From: Proteromonas lacertae
Taxonomy: Eukaryota; Sar; Bigyra; Opalinata; Proteromonadidae
Length of the DNA: 29,289 nucleotides
Direction of reading: 5' to 3'
Assembly (NCBI GenBank): GCA_002245135.1
Contig: NGBS01000942.1
Location: forward strand, 1-29,289
Shown: piece after piece, positions 28,402-29,289 of the stretch
How the letters are laid out: each line of letters starts with the position of its first letter
How positions within the stretch are numbered: the stretch's first letter is position 1
Made by a program: the position numbers and the translations under genes
Notes under the pieces: generated by a model
Databases searched by the model: none
What the model was told of the DNA's origin: nothing
What the model saw: only the letters and a program-made list of their open reading frames with translations

Positions 28402-29289
28402 CTAAAGTCCCTGCTCTCTATATTTAGTTAATAAATATATCAATAATACTAGTGGACTATAACTCGATGGATAGTTGATAATATTGCTACTGTATTTCTT
28501 CTCTATTTCTTTTATCAGTTTTTGTGATTCTCCTTTCATATTCATTGACACAATTTCAATTTCATATTTCATAGATTTATTGAGAAAAGATAAATCAAAT
28601 ATTTTGGCATTTGGGGATAAATAATATTCTATCATCTTAGCTTTACTATTAATTTCACTCATTATCTTATTTATTGAAATTTTGTATTTACATATACATT
28701 CATTCTCTTTATCTTTTATTTCAAGTTTCATTTCTCCATTTTCTTCTTCTTTTAAGTTATATATTTCAGGTGTTGATGGAACTCCATTTAAATAACATGA
28801 TGGTTCTTTCGTTACACTTGTACTATCTCCTGGATTTGATATAAACATTGTTCGAAATGGAACATCTCCTGGATTATATACACAGCATGGATCTCCCAAC
28901 TCATCTCCGTTAGTCTTACCGTCTCCATCACTGTCCATTAGACACAACCATTCACTCCATATGTATTTCCCACTAGTAATGTTTACACCTCTATTTTTAA
29001 ACTCTTCTATTATATCCCAACCAGATTTATCTGGCTTAGCACCTTTCTTGAATGATTTTCCTAAAAAATAATATTATTACTTCATACCAAACTTATCTAA
29101 ATCACCACCATTGCATTTTATATGACCTGGAGCTTTACAGATATTGTTATTCCCACATTGAGCTTCTTTGTTACATGGAACTAAATAAAGATAAATTTAA
29201 CAGTCCTACCTTTATCAGAATTAGGAATTAATTTCATAAATTGTGGATATGAATATATTACACTCAAAAACACAACAAAAAAAGAAAAG
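28402..29289 (-). CDS. Temptin-domain, Fn3-containing single-pass surface protein (5' end beyond window)
   Basis: The visible part starts inside a signal peptide (FSFFVVFLSVIYSYPQF). After a 29-nt intron (29181-29209) come VPCNKEAQCG and APGHIKCNGGD, then after a 27-nt intron (29061-29087) GKSFKKGAKPDKSGW. The diagnostic temptin block is WLCLMDSDGDGKTNGDELGD followed by PCCVYNPGDVPF and ISNPGDST. Temptin domains carry a Ca-binding DxDGDG loop and disulphides. An Fn3-like unit follows (TPEIYNLKEEENGEMKLEI to YEIEIVSMNMKGES). A short hydrophobic segment (YSPLVLLIYLLTKY) then ends the protein at TAG. It is probably secreted or membrane-tethered by the C-terminal helix. Its stop is 14 nt from the reductase start. 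The initiator Met lies just beyond position 29289. Confidence 0.85.

Noticed and set aside
28387-28404. Temptin and reductase as one fused gene
   Set aside because: The temptin frame ends at a TAG and no GT-AG intron in the 14-nt gap or nearby bridges the two frames; each half also has a complete-looking end or start.
1-29289. Mobile elements, CRISPR arrays, rRNA and tRNA genes
   Set aside because: I looked for terminal repeats, transposase or reverse-transcriptase motifs, regular repeat-spacer arrays, rRNA cores and T-loop motifs (GTTCRANNC) on both strands and found none; simple (TA)n tracts lie mostly inside introns.

Overview
This is strongly AT-rich nuclear DNA from a eukaryotic microbe. 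The spliceosomal protein PHF5/Rds3, the DEAD-box helicase Prp28, eEF1B, a Qa-SNARE, protein phosphatase 5 and TMEM222 show it is eukaryotic. I reconstructed about 58 introns, nearly all 21-46 nt and nearly all starting GTAT and ending AG. I cannot place the lineage: the genes are pan-eukaryotic, and tiny introns occur in several unrelated protist groups. TAA, TAG and TGA all look like normal stops; PHF5 and eEF1B end exactly where their homologues end. There are no rRNA or tRNA genes, CRISPR arrays or recognisable mobile elements.

Layout. 1-157: start of a membrane or secreted protein (-), running off the left edge. 488-1633: MYG1 exonuclease (-), frame broken. 1770-2291: small unknown gene (-). 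2582-3299: acidic amphipathic-helix protein (+), frame broken. 3446-5051: protein phosphatase 5 (-). 5291-7773: 734-aa multi-pass membrane protein of unknown family (+). 7770-7942: possible tiny gene (-). 8009-10684: PX-PH-pseudokinase protein (+). 11137-11538: SPRY-like protein (-). 11616-13515: LamG-like surface protein (-). 13634-14262: coiled-coil protein (+). 14386-16911: Prp28 (-), with two in-frame stops. 17008-18054: 5' part of a serine hydroxymethyltransferase gene (+), broken and joined directly to the 3' part of a fibronectin-III gene (18057-20031, +). 20352-20594: stray copy of one exon of the 5291-7773 gene. 21118-22073: plasma-membrane-type syntaxin (-). 22524-23277: eEF1B (+). 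23383-23774: PHF5 (-). 23845-24384: TMEM222 (+). 24536-26581: beta-propeller-like protein (+). 26653-28387: NOX/ferric-reductase-like oxidoreductase (-). 28402-29289: temptin-Fn3 membrane protein (-), running off the right edge.

How it fits together. Most neighbours are functionally unrelated, as expected in a compact protist genome with short, often divergent or convergent spacers. The main exception is the last pair, where a temptin-domain surface protein sits 14 nt upstream of a haem/FAD/NAD reductase on the same strand. A short bipartite element, GCTTGA-N5-7-TTTGAA in either orientation, recurs just upstream of about eight start codons and is my best candidate for an undescribed core promoter signal.

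Reliability. Four genes (MYG1, the 2582 gene, Prp28, SHMT) carry frame breaks or in-frame stops although the flanking protein is well conserved, and one PP5 intron starts with AT. Ten other multi-exon gene models close exactly in frame with no correction. The lesions are therefore either real damage or uncorrected assembly errors; the DNA alone cannot settle which.
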